This document shows positions 36,206-44,918 of a DNA stretch of 64,000 nucleotides, in pieces. The translations under genes were made by a program, and so were the position numbers. Position 1 is the first letter of the stretch; each line of letters begins with the position of its first letter. The stretch lies in NCBI RefSeq assembly GCF_003046295.1, contig NZ_PZZN01000002.1:682001-746000 (forward strand), written 5' to 3'. This stretch comes from Sphingomonas aerolata (GTDB taxonomy: Bacteria > Pseudomonadota > Alphaproteobacteria > Sphingomonadales > Sphingomonadaceae). The notes below the pieces were generated by a model. It was not told the origin of the DNA and did no database searches. It worked only from the letters and a program-made list of their open reading frames with translations.

Positions 36206-36256
36206 TGGGTTAATCCCCTGAATAGCAAAGAAAGCTTACGGCAGAGCTGAAGCGGT

Positions 36257-37276
36257 TCAGGCTGCTGCGGTGCTCGTCTTGATGTTGCCGTTCATGCCTG
36301 CCGGGAAGAACCCGCCCGCGGCCACTGCGCCACTGTTCAGGTACACGATGTTGAGCACCTGGCTCACCGAGCGGCTATAGGCGACACCGTCGGCGTCGAG
36401 CGGCACGATGTTCGACACGGTCACCGCCGCCTGGGTGGCGGACAGGTTGATCGGCGTCGCGCTGTAGGACGAGATGCCCTGGTCGATATCGTTCGCGCCG
36501 AAGATCGTCGTGTTGGCGCCACCGCCGTCGAGGCTGTCGCGCGCGCGCGAAATGGCATCTGCGGAGGTCCGCAACGACGGCACGTCGATACCCTTGCCGT
36601 ACAGCGTCGTGCGGACGATCGCGGCATGATAGGCCTCGACCGCGAGCAGGCCGGCCGCGGCATCGAGGAACGTCTTGTTCGTGAGCAACGGCGCGGCGCC
36701 CTTATAGGCGGTGACGCCGACATCCTCGAAGATGAACGCGCCGAGCAGGAACGCCTCGTCCGAGCCATAGGGATCGAAGGCGGTGCCGGCAGGCACGAGC
36801 CCGGCGGCCTGCGCGGCGACCGAGAAGGCGCTGGTCGGCGAGACGCTGACGTCGATCACCGGCTGCGACACGGTCGAGCTGCCGAGCGCGATGCGAAGAA
36901 ACCTGACATGCGCGATCTCGTCCTGTGCGATCTCGCGCGCGTATTGCTCGACGATGGGATCGGTGAACGCGACCTTGCGGCCGCCACGAACGGCACCCTG
37001 CGTACCGCTGCCGGTCAGCAGGGCGTTATCGAGTCCTGTGCCATAGGCTGCGTAGGAGTAGAATTGCGCCTCGAGATATTCGAGATTGAGCGCGAAGTTC
37101 AGGACGTCGGCGTCGGTTACCGATTGTGCCGCGGCGGCGCTCGAGAGCGACATAGCGGTCGCTCCGGCTGCCGTCATCGCAGCCGCACCAAGTGCGTTTT
37201 TGAAGAACTCACGCCGGTCGTTGCGCCGTTCGACACGGGCATCGAGGGCATCGATCAGATGGGTTGATTGGGTCAT
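36257..37276 (-). CDS. Ferritin-like domain protein (paralogue 2)
   Basis: A 339-residue paralogue of the preceding gene, with the same blocks: NFALNLEYLEAQFYSYAAYG, DEIAHVRFLRIALG, AFIFEDVGVTAYKG and AVEAYHAAIVRTTLYGKG. It has a Tat-like start, RRNDRREFFKNALGAAAMTAAG, but no lipobox or Pro/Thr linker. ATG at 37276, nine bases after AGGGAG, is chosen; ATG at 37285 has no spacing from that site. The two genes lie in tandem on the minus strand 51 bases apart and are likely one operon. The upstream region is AT-rich with AGTTGCAACT (37384-37393). Confidence 0.8.
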   Translation of the reverse strand: MTQSTHLIDALDARVERRNDRREFFKNALGAAAMTAAGATAMSLSSAAAAQSVTDADVLNFALNLEYLEAQFYSYAAYGTGLDNALLTGSGTQGAVRGGRKVAFTDPIVEQYAREIAQDEIAHVRFLRIALGSSTVSQPVIDVSVSPTSAFSVAAQAAGLVPAGTAFDPYGSDEAFLLGAFIFEDVGVTAYKGAAPLLTNKTFLDAAAGLLAVEAYHAAIVRTTLYGKGIDVPSLRTSADAISRARDSLDGGGANTTIFGANDIDQGISSYSATPINLSATQAAVTVSNIVPLDADGVAYSRSVSQVLNIVYLNSGAVAAGGFFPAGMNGNIKTSTAAA

Positions 37277-37451
37277 TGGCTTCATCTCCCTGAACCAGGC
37301 ACGTCGGCACACGGTCGGCCTCGATCGCCTCTGGCGGGCGATCCTGTGTGCACAACGGTTCAAGGAACGGGAGCTGGGAGATAAAGTTGCAACTAAATGG
37401 AATACTTGGGCAAACTTCTCCAAATACACTAATCATGCGCAATGTTTTCAG

Positions 37452-37470
37452 TAATGCTGCACCACAGCAT
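37452..37470 (-). terminator. Hairpin past the YghU-like gene
   Basis: AATGCTG and CAGCATT pair around a five-base loop, and a second smaller hairpin, CGCCAT-TCAGG-ATGGCG, overlaps the stop codon of the gene just before it. Together they probably end transcription of the glutathione transferase gene on the minus strand. Confidence 0.4.
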
Positions 37471-37482
37471 TTATAGCGCCAT

Positions 37483-38358
37483 TCAGGATGGCGGGCTTAA
37501 CTTGTCCTGTGTACGGGTCGCAAAATCCGTGGCGTCATGGCGTTCGTGGAGTTGGCTCGCGGGATCGCCCATGACGCGGTTGACCATGCGGCCACGCTGG
37601 ACCGCGGGGCGTGCGCCGATCGCATCCGCCCAGCGCTTCACGTTCGGATAGTCCTGGACCTGGAGGAACTCACCAGCGTCGTAGAGCTGCCCCTGGACCA
37701 GCGCCCCGTACCAGGGCCAGGCGGCCATGTCGGCGATCGTATAGGCGGCGCCGGCCAGATACGCGCTGTCGGCGAGCCGGCGGTCGAGCACGTCGAGCTG
37801 GCGCTTGGCCTCCATCGCGAACCGGTCGATCGCATACTCGATCTTGACCGGCGCATAGGCGTAGAAATGGCCGAAGCCGCCGCCGACGAACGGGCCGCTG
37901 CCGACCTGCCAGAACAGCCAGGACAGGCAGGTCGCGCGCGCCGCGGGTTCGGTCGGCAGGAACGCGCCGAACTTCTCTGCGAGATGCATCAGGATCGCGC
38001 CGGATTCGAAGATCGGCAGCGGCGTCGTGCCGCTGCGGTCCATGAGCGCCGGGATCTTCGAATTGGGATTGATCGCGACAAAGCCGCTGCCGAACTGGTC
38101 GCCTTCGTTGATCCGGATCAGCCAAGCGTCATATTCGGCGCCTGCATGGCCGAGTGCCAGCAGCTCCTCGAGCATGATCGTGACCTTCACCCCGTTCGGT
38201 GTGCCGAGCGAGTAGAGCTGCAGCGGGTGGCGCCCGACCGGCAGCCCCTTGTCATGCGTCGATCCGGCGACCGGCCGGTTGATCGCGGCGAACCGGCCGC
38301 CATTGTCGCGATTCCAGGTCCAGATTGCCGGGGGGGTATAGGTCGGGGCGTCGGTCAT
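37483..38358 (-). CDS. yghU: YghU-like glutathione S-transferase / disulfide-bond oxidoreductase
   Basis: A 291-residue Nu-class GST. The N-terminus YTPPAIWTWNRDNGGRFAAINRP is the YghU signature, followed by LYSLGTPNGVKVTIMLEELL with Thr-Pro-Asn at the GSH site and NPNSKIPAL with the cis-proline. ESGAILMHLAEKFG and the helical domain with FVGGGFGHFYAYAP complete it. Nu-class enzymes bind two glutathiones and reduce disulfides or organic peroxides. It lies upstream of the ferritin-like pair on the same strand, 206 bases away, so a shared oxidative-stress theme is possible but not shown. Confidence 0.9.
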   Translation of the reverse strand: MTDAPTYTPPAIWTWNRDNGGRFAAINRPVAGSTHDKGLPVGRHPLQLYSLGTPNGVKVTIMLEELLALGHAGAEYDAWLIRINEGDQFGSGFVAINPNSKIPALMDRSGTTPLPIFESGAILMHLAEKFGAFLPTEPAARATCLSWLFWQVGSGPFVGGGFGHFYAYAPVKIEYAIDRFAMEAKRQLDVLDRRLADSAYLAGAAYTIADMAAWPWYGALVQGQLYDAGEFLQVQDYPNVKRWADAIGARPAVQRGRMVNRVMGDPASQLHERHDATDFATRTQDKLSPPS

Positions 38359-38416
38359 CGGGCTGCTCCGTGCATCGAAAGGGTGGGCTCGGGTTCGGTC
38401 TCGACGATCCTAACGC

Positions 38417-39415
38417 CTAGACGCCGTGATAGTCGCGATACCATCGGATGAAGCGTGGCACGCCCTCGGTGATGCTGGTGGTGGGGGCGAAGCCGAGATC
38501 GTTGCCGATCGCGCTGACATCGGCGCAGGTGCGCACGACATCGCCCGCCTGCATCGGCAGGTCCTGGCGGATCGCCTTGCGACCGATCGCCTGTTCGAGC
38601 ACGTCGATGACCTCGCCCAGCTGTTCGGCGCGACTGTTGCCGATATTGTAGACGCGGTGCGGCCCCATGCTGCCGCCGGGCTTCGCCTGGCCGTCATCCG
38701 CGGGCGGCGCATCGAGCGCGGCGACGATGCCGGCAACGATGTCGTCGATATAGGTGAAGTCGCGCTCCATCCGGCCTGCGTTGAACACCGGAATCGGTTC
38801 GCCCGCGAGGATCGCCTTGGTGAAGATCCACATCATCATGTCGGGACGACCCCAGGGGCCGTAGACGGTGAAGAAGCGCAGCCCGGTCTGCGGCAGGCGA
38901 TAGAGATGCGCGTAGCTCTCGCTCATCAGCTCGTTCGACTTCTTCGTCGCGGCATAGAGCGACAGCGGGCGGTCGGTGCGATCCTCGACGCGGAAGGGCA
39001 CGCTGTCATTGCCGCCATAGACCGACGAGGACGAGGCGTAGACCAGGTGCCGGACTTGCCGCGCGCGCGCGAGTTCGAGGATGTTGAGATGCCCGACCAG
39101 ATTGGCCCGGGCATAGGCCATCGGATTCTCGATCGAGTAGCGGACGCCGGCCTGCGCACCGAGATGGACGATCCGGTCGATGTCGAGGCCTGCCACCGCC
39201 GCGTCGAGCGCGGGCGTATCCGCGAAATCGAGCTTGGCGAAGGTGAAGGCCGCGCCGTGCCGGTCACGCAGATAGGCGAGCCGCGCCGCCTTGAGCGCGG
39301 GGTCGTAATAGGCGTTGCATTCGTCGATGCCGAACACCGTCTCGCCACGTGCCAGCAACGCGTCCGCGACATGCATGCCGATGAAGCCGGCGGCGCCGGT
39401 TACGATCACTGTCAT
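38417..39415 (-). CDS. NAD-dependent epimerase, UDP-glucuronate 4-epimerase-like
   Basis: A 332-residue extended short-chain dehydrogenase. The NAD motif GAAGFIG is at 7-13, YASSSSVYGGN is at 126-136 and the YxxxK pair is Tyr154/Lys158 in YAATKK. TGLRFFTVYGPWGRPDMM and NAGRMERDFTYIDDIV fit the CapI/LspL group that turns UDP-glucuronate into UDP-galacturonate for surface polysaccharide. ATG at 39415 follows AGGAAAG. It is divergent from the AraC regulator gene. Confidence 0.88.
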   Translation of the reverse strand: MTVIVTGAAGFIGMHVADALLARGETVFGIDECNAYYDPALKAARLAYLRDRHGAAFTFAKLDFADTPALDAAVAGLDIDRIVHLGAQAGVRYSIENPMAYARANLVGHLNILELARARQVRHLVYASSSSVYGGNDSVPFRVEDRTDRPLSLYAATKKSNELMSESYAHLYRLPQTGLRFFTVYGPWGRPDMMMWIFTKAILAGEPIPVFNAGRMERDFTYIDDIVAGIVAALDAPPADDGQAKPGGSMGPHRVYNIGNSRAEQLGEVIDVLEQAIGRKAIRQDLPMQAGDVVRTCADVSAIGNDLGFAPTTSITEGVPRFIRWYRDYHGV

Positions 39416-39579
39416 CGCTGTTCTTTCCTGATGGGTTCGGCGGCACCGAGAAGCGATGCCGATACCAGTGTCAACCCCATCAATCCCGCATCCCTGCTGT
39501 GCCGCGCGAGGCGGCGCGAGCGCGACGTCCATCATCGGGACGGCGGCGGCGGTGGCCGGTCTTCAATGTCGAGACCCGG

Positions 39580-39711
39580 AGAAGAACGGGCAAAGTATTG
39601 AAGCCAATCAATACTAAGCCAGATTATAGGACAACTAGCATTTCGCTGCAAAGCAGTATAGCCATAGGCCGCAAGCGCGCGGATACTTCCGTACAGAAAC
39701 GAGTGGGTGGT
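39580..39711. other. AT-rich leader between epimerase and AraC genes
   Basis: This stretch has clearly lower GC than its surroundings and includes TTGAAG-N18-GATTAT (39597-39626) and the near-palindrome TATTGAAGCCAATCAATA. It probably carries the promoter of the AraC gene. The remainder of the 296-base divergent gap shows nothing else I can name. Confidence 0.3.
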
Positions 39712-40701
39712 ATGAACGTAGATCAAGTTTTTGGTGGAACACACTCTCCGGGTGTATCGCCGGAAAAATTTGCGATGCCACCGGGAATGCGGATGCGGTA
39801 TGACTTGCCCCAGGCAAGCCTTGCCGAATGCCTGACCGGATATGCGATCTATTCGGCCAGTGATCGCAATCCGCTCGTCAACTGGTATCTACCTGCACCA
39901 GTTATGATTTCTATTCTGGCGGATGCGGGGCCGATCACCGTGGCGATCGGCAACCATCGGTTCGGGCCGCTCGAGCGCGCCAGTCTCTACGGCCCGACCA
40001 GCCGCGCGTTTCGCACCGTCACGCATGGCGGCGTCGCGGTCGGGATCGGAATCAGCGCGATCGGCTGGTCCCGGATGACGTCGCGGCTGGCGGGTGATTT
40101 CCGCAACCGCATCGTGCCGCTCGAGACGCTGCTCGGTCCGGAAGTGTCGCGCCGGCTGACGACGGGGCTCGACGCGCTGTCCGACGATGCGATGATCAAG
40201 CCGTTCCTGGACGACGTGCTGGAACCGCTGTTCCAGCGCCGGCACCCGCAGGAGGAACTGATCCGTGCATTCGCCGCGCTGACGGTGACCGACGGGGTGA
40301 TCGAGATGCAGGATGTCGCCGACCGGCTGGGGATCGAGACGCACGCGCTCAGGCGGCTCGCCACCCGCCATTTCGGTATGCTGCCCAAGATGCTGTTGCG
40401 GCGCGCGCGCTTCCTGCGGTCGTTCATCCGGCTGATCCGGCCCGATGGCCATGTCGATTATTCGGCGATCGACAGCAGCTATTTCGATGCGTCGCATTTC
40501 CTGCGCGACGCGACGACGTTCCTCGGCACGACGCCGCGGCGTTTCCTCGCATCGGAGACGCTATTCCTGAAATCCAGCCTGCGCGCCCGCGCGGCGGTGA
40601 TCGGCACGCCGACCCAGGCGCTGCACATCCCGACGCCCCCGGTCAGCGTCAGCAGCATCATCCGTACCGTCCATGACGGTCGCGACCAGCTGTCGAGCTA
40701 G
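39712..40701 (+). CDS. AraC family transcriptional regulator
   Basis: A 329-residue regulator. The N-terminal half holds an uncharacterised sensor region (LAECLTGYAIYSASDRNPLVNWYLPAP). The C-terminal third has two helix-turn-helix units: MQDVADRLGIETHALRRLATRHFG and FDASHFLRDATTFLGTTPRRFLA, with the typical AraC ending. ATG at 39712 (MNVDQV) is preferred, since the earlier frame runs through an AT-rich leader. The ligand and targets are unknown; the flanking CYTH-CHAD gene, in the same direction, is one possible target. Confidence 0.82.
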   Translation: MNVDQVFGGTHSPGVSPEKFAMPPGMRMRYDLPQASLAECLTGYAIYSASDRNPLVNWYLPAPVMISILADAGPITVAIGNHRFGPLERASLYGPTSRAFRTVTHGGVAVGIGISAIGWSRMTSRLAGDFRNRIVPLETLLGPEVSRRLTTGLDALSDDAMIKPFLDDVLEPLFQRRHPQEELIRAFAALTVTDGVIEMQDVADRLGIETHALRRLATRHFGMLPKMLLRRARFLRSFIRLIRPDGHVDYSAIDSSYFDASHFLRDATTFLGTTPRRFLASETLFLKSSLRARAAVIGTPTQALHIPTPPVSVSSIIRTVHDGRDQLSS

Positions 40702-40778
40702 CCGCAGCGGGCAAATCCGGTTGTGCCCTCCATCGCCGATATGCGTTACGGTAAGGAGAACGCAGATCGGACACGCGG

Positions 40779-42242
40779 ATGATGCAGGAAGTTGAATTGA
40801 AGCTCGTCCTGACGGCGGACGCCGCGGACCAGGTCGCGCGCGAACTGCCGTCGGATGACGCGACCCGTACCACGATGCTCGAGGCGATCTATTTCGACAC
40901 GCCCGAGCAAACGCTGCGGGAGCACGGCGCGTCGCTGCGGATCCGGCGCGCGGGCGATACGCGGATCCAGACGATCAAGATCGACCCGGCAAAGGGCGCG
41001 GGGTTGTTCTCGCGCCCCGAATGGGAACGGCCGGTCACGGACGATCGTCCGCGTCTCGACGACACCACGCCGGTCTTCGCGCTGCTCGACGGGACCACCG
41101 AGCGGCTCGCGCCGGCCTTCACCGTGTCGGTGGAACGACGCAGCTGGGAGATCAGCGAGAACGGGGCGGAGATCGAACTCGTGCTGGACCGCGGGATGGT
41201 CCGGGTCGGCGAGCGGCAGTCGCCGGTCTGCGAAGTCGAGATCGAACTGAAGTGCGGCGACCCGACCGCGCTGTTCACGCTGGCCCGCCGGATCGCGGAT
41301 ATGGTGCCGCTGCGCCTCGGCGTCGTGACCAAGTCCGAGCGCGGTTACGGCCTGACCGGTCCGGTGCGTCGCGCCTTCAAGGCCGAGCCGGTGTCGCTCG
41401 ATGACGACGCGACGACGATCGAGGCGCTCCGGACGGTTATTGGCGCCTGCCTGCGGCATTATCGGCTGAACGAGACGATCTTGCTCGAGACGCGCGCGCC
41501 GGAGGCGCTGCACCAGGCGCGTGTCGCGTTGCGGCGGACGCGCGCCGCGCTCGGGCTTTTCAAGCGCGTGCTGGGACGCGAGCAGACGGCGCATTTCCGG
41601 TCCGAGCTGCGCTGGCTGGCCCAGACGCTGGGGCAGGCGCGCGATCTCGACGTGCTGGCGGACATGGCGGCGGCGAAGCTGGGCGCGGGGGACGTCTTTG
41701 ACCGGATCGAGGCGGCGCGCGGTCTGGCCTATGACGAGGTCGAAGTGGCGCTGGAGTCGTCGCGCGTGCGGACGGTAATGCTCGATCTGACGCAGTGGCT
41801 CGCGGTTGGCGACTGGTCGACGGGGGATGCGACGCGGGCGGTGCGCGAGGCGCCCGCCCGCGCGTTTGCAGCGGCGGCGCTCCGCAAGCGACGCCAGGCG
41901 CTCAAGATTGACGCGCCATCGCTCGCGCTGCTGACGGACGACGAGCGTCATGCGATCCGCAAGGACGCCAAGACGCTGCGCTATGCGACGGAATTCTTCG
42001 CCGACCTGTTCGTCGATGCGGTGCAGCAAAAGCGGCAGACCAAGTTCGTCTCGACGCTCGAAACGCTGCAGGACCGGCTCGGCACGCTGAACGACGCGGC
42101 AACGGTGCCCACGATCCTCGCCCGGCTGGGGATGGAGGATAATGAAGCGGCGCTGGTCGACGATCGCAAACACGCCAAGCGGCTCGACCGCGCTGCCGCG
42201 GCGCACTCGGCGCTGCTCGACCGGAAAGCCTTCTGGCGCTGA
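40779..42242 (+). CDS. CYTH and CHAD domain protein
   Basis: A 487-residue fusion. The N-terminal CYTH domain (about residues 1-200) starts with the EVELKL (ExExK) motif and has the charged beta-tunnel strands that bind inorganic polyphosphate or triphosphate with divalent metal. The C-terminal CHAD domain (about 215-480) is rich in conserved His and basic residues: EALHQARVALRRTRAALGLFK, ARDLDVLAD and HAIRKDAKTLRYATEFF. CHAD binds polyphosphate. It probably acts in triphosphate or polyphosphate metabolism. ATG at 40782 is an alternative start. Confidence 0.9.
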   Translation: MMQEVELKLVLTADAADQVARELPSDDATRTTMLEAIYFDTPEQTLREHGASLRIRRAGDTRIQTIKIDPAKGAGLFSRPEWERPVTDDRPRLDDTTPVFALLDGTTERLAPAFTVSVERRSWEISENGAEIELVLDRGMVRVGERQSPVCEVEIELKCGDPTALFTLARRIADMVPLRLGVVTKSERGYGLTGPVRRAFKAEPVSLDDDATTIEALRTVIGACLRHYRLNETILLETRAPEALHQARVALRRTRAALGLFKRVLGREQTAHFRSELRWLAQTLGQARDLDVLADMAAAKLGAGDVFDRIEAARGLAYDEVEVALESSRVRTVMLDLTQWLAVGDWSTGDATRAVREAPARAFAAAALRKRRQALKIDAPSLALLTDDERHAIRKDAKTLRYATEFFADLFVDAVQQKRQTKFVSTLETLQDRLGTLNDAATVPTILARLGMEDNEAALVDDRKHAKRLDRAAAAHSALLDRKAFWR

Positions 42243-42384
42243 TCGGGTTTACGACCGGCGCAGGTCGATGCAGATCAGCCTGTGCGCGATGGTCGTCGTT
42301 GTCGGGGGTGGCCTCGCCCGGCTGATCCTGCCGCCGCCGCTGCAAAGCTATGCCGGGATGCTCGGCTGACGCGTCATTGCGACG

Positions 42385-44787
42385 TCAGGCCGCGGCTGAA
42401 TCGGTCCAGTCGCGCTCTGCCAGCGTGCGGGTTTCGGTGACGGGGAGGGCGCGGCCGAACAGATCGCCTTGCGCGTGCGTGCAGCCGAGTGCCGCGACAA
42501 GCTGACGCTCGTCCTGTGTCTCCACCCCTTCGGCGATGGTCGCGATGTCGAGGCTTTGCGCGAGCGCGACCACCGCGCGGATGATCGCCAGCGCCTCGCG
42601 GCCGCCGCGCGCTGCGGCACGGACGAAGCTGCCGTCGATCTTGATCGAGGAGAAGCGGGTGCGGCTGAGATAGCCCAGCGACGAGTGGCCAATGCCGAAA
42701 TCGTCGAGGCTCAGGCGTACGCCAAGGTCGAGGATACGCGCGAGGGTCGTCGTCGCGCCACGATCCTCGCGCAGGAAGACACCCTCGGTAACCTCGAGCT
42801 CGAGCCGGTCGGCCGACAGCCCGCTGTCGGCAAGCACGGTCGCGACGGTCGTGACGAAACCGTCATTCTGCAGCTGGACCGGCGACACGTTGACGGCGAT
42901 GCGCAGACCCTCGGGCCAACTTGCGGCCTCGGCGCAGGCGGTGCGCAGAACCCAGGCGCCGATCTGCGCGATGATCCGTGCGTCTTCGGCGAGCGGGATG
43001 AAGCGGGACGGCGGGACCGTGCCGAACTCCGGGCTTTCCCAGCGCAGCAGCGCCTCGAAGCCGCGCAGCATGCCGCCCTGCGTGTCGATGATCGGCTGGT
43101 AGGCGAGGGACATCTCACCCCGATCGAGTGCGCCGCGCAGCGCGATCTCGAGCACCCGCCGCTCCTCCGCCTGGACGTAAAGCGCGGGCTCGTAGACGCG
43201 AAACACGCCGCGACCGGCATCCTTGGCGCGATAGAGTGCCAGATCGGCGGACCGGATCAGCATCTCCGACGTGCGCCCGTCGCGCGGCCCGAAGGCGAGC
43301 CCGATGCTGGCGCCGATATGCAGCGTATAGTGATCGACGTCATAGGGCCGCGACAATGCGGTGATGATGCGCCCGGCAAGCTCCTCGACCGCGCCCGTAT
43401 CGCTGGCGTCGCGGACGACGAGCGCGAACTCGTCGCCGCCGAGCCGCCCGCAGGATTCGTTCGCGCTCATCATATGACCGAGCCGTTCCGCGACCTGGCA
43501 CAGCAGCCGGTCGCCGACCGGGTGGCCGAGCGTGTCGTTGACCGCCTTGAACCGGTCGAGATCGAGCATCATGAACGCGCAGCGTCCGCCACAGGCCTCC
43601 GCCGCGATCATCGCGTCGGACAGCGTCTCGGTGATCAGCCGGCGGTTGGGCAGCCCGGTCAACGTGTCGAAGCGCGCCATGCGGTTGATCTTGTCCGCGG
43701 AGGCGCGCTGATCCGTGACATCGGCACCGACGCCGCGGAAACCGCAGAATATTCCGCGGTCGTCGTATCGCGGCGCGGCGGCCAGCTGCCACCAGCGCTC
43801 CTGTTCGGTAAAGCGGATCGGCAGTCTCAGATTGACGAAGCTGTCCCGGTTGCGCAGCTTTTCGGCAAGCGCGCGCAGACCGGCCGCGAACGTGCCGCTG
43901 TCCCAGGAGGGTCCGGCCAGCAGCTGGAGGATCGGCATGCCGTCGATATCCGCCGGCGCGCGACCGCACGCCCGCGCGAAGCGGGCGCTGGGCCGGATCA
44001 CGCGTCGTGTCGCGTCGGTCTCCCACAGCCATTCGGCTGCGCTTTCCTCGAACTCGAGCAGGAGCACGCTGATCGTCTCGTCGCGTTCGTCGAGCACCGC
44101 CTGCGCATTGTGGATCGTGACGAGCGCGCGCGTCCGGCTGAGGCAGGCGGTCATCAGCAACAGGGTGAAGGCGAGCACCCCCCCGGCGATCGCAACCGCG
44201 TGCATCAGCATGAGCTGGACGAACGATACGAAACCGAGCGTGCCGACGAACATGAGCGTGGCGAGCGGCAGCGGCGCCATCGCGAAGGCTGCCCCCGTCA
44301 TCACGATCATCAGCGTGAGCCCGAGCCCGATGCTCGTTGCGACCGGGACCTGCGGGCAGAAGAAAACCGGGATGACCGACCAGGCCAGAGCGAGGCTGCC
44401 CCCCTCCCACAAGGTTGCCCGGATATCCGTCCTGCCGCCATGCCCGGCAGCGCGCGAGGGAGCGAGGCGGCGGCGGATGGTCACCCACACGGTCCCCGCG
44501 ATCAGGAGCGTCGACCATGACGCGACCTGCCAGAACGGCATCCGGGGATAGAGCAATGCGGCACAGACGGCTGTCGCGAGCAGGTTGGCGGCGAGGGCGA
44601 ACCAGGCGAGTTGCCGGCCGGCGTCGAGCTGCGCCGCGCGAAGCCGGCCCCATTCCCTGGGATCGCACCCTTCCGACAGCGCGAGAAGCGCGCGCATGTC
44701 GATGGGCATGTGATGCGTCGACATTCGTGTACGCGCCGGCATGGTTGGCGGGGGCGTATCGGATCCGGAAGGCGACTGGCTGTTCAC
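42385..44787 (-). CDS. GGDEF-EAL cyclic-di-GMP protein with membrane N-terminus
   Basis: An 800-residue inner-membrane signalling protein. The first 230 residues hold about six membrane helices, followed by a PAS-like region (about 250-370, ending RGVGADVTDQRA). The diguanylate cyclase domain has an intact GGDEF at 450-454 and NRRLITETLSDAM. The phosphodiesterase domain has EALLRW with Glu578, DDFGIGHSSLGYL and EGVETQDERQ. Both active sites look complete, so it could make or break c-di-GMP. The start is GTG at 44787; ATG at 44724 is an alternative. Confidence 0.92.
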   Translation of the reverse strand: MNSQSPSGSDTPPPTMPARTRMSTHHMPIDMRALLALSEGCDPREWGRLRAAQLDAGRQLAWFALAANLLATAVCAALLYPRMPFWQVASWSTLLIAGTVWVTIRRRLAPSRAAGHGGRTDIRATLWEGGSLALAWSVIPVFFCPQVPVATSIGLGLTLMIVMTGAAFAMAPLPLATLMFVGTLGFVSFVQLMLMHAVAIAGGVLAFTLLLMTACLSRTRALVTIHNAQAVLDERDETISVLLLEFEESAAEWLWETDATRRVIRPSARFARACGRAPADIDGMPILQLLAGPSWDSGTFAAGLRALAEKLRNRDSFVNLRLPIRFTEQERWWQLAAAPRYDDRGIFCGFRGVGADVTDQRASADKINRMARFDTLTGLPNRRLITETLSDAMIAAEACGGRCAFMMLDLDRFKAVNDTLGHPVGDRLLCQVAERLGHMMSANESCGRLGGDEFALVVRDASDTGAVEELAGRIITALSRPYDVDHYTLHIGASIGLAFGPRDGRTSEMLIRSADLALYRAKDAGRGVFRVYEPALYVQAEERRVLEIALRGALDRGEMSLAYQPIIDTQGGMLRGFEALLRWESPEFGTVPPSRFIPLAEDARIIAQIGAWVLRTACAEAASWPEGLRIAVNVSPVQLQNDGFVTTVATVLADSGLSADRLELEVTEGVFLREDRGATTTLARILDLGVRLSLDDFGIGHSSLGYLSRTRFSSIKIDGSFVRAAARGGREALAIIRAVVALAQSLDIATIAEGVETQDERQLVAALGCTHAQGDLFGRALPVTETRTLAERDWTDSAAA

Positions 44788-44873
44788 ACCGCCGGGCTTA
44801 ATGCACGTTGGTTATCGCAACGTTCCCATCCCCCGCGTTGTGAAAAATAACCGGGTCGGGGGCAGGGGCCGCG

Positions 44874-44900
44874 ACCGTCCCGCCGCACTGGCGGGACGGT
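44874..44900 (-). terminator. Hairpin downstream of the acyl-AMP ligase gene
   Basis: ACCGTCCCGCC and GGCGGGACGGT form a perfect 11-bp stem with a five-base loop, 18 bases past the stop of the ligase gene. No T run follows. Confidence 0.55.
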
Positions 44901-44918
44901 GCGGCGGGGCATGCAACG

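Noticed and set aside
37360..37395. EcfG-type general stress promoter (GGAAC-N16-CGTT) near the ferritin-like genes
   Set aside because: A GGAAC is present, but it is on the plus strand and the second half does not match at the right spacing.
42268..42369. 33-codon frame between the CYTH-CHAD and GGDEF-EAL genes, with a short hydrophobic stretch
   Set aside because: No convincing ribosome binding site, and the hydrophobic part is short; not enough to call a gene.
42469..44520. 683-residue plus-strand frame antisense to the GGDEF-EAL gene
   Set aside because: Shadow frame; no motif, biased composition, and the GGDEF-EAL protein is unmistakable on the minus strand.
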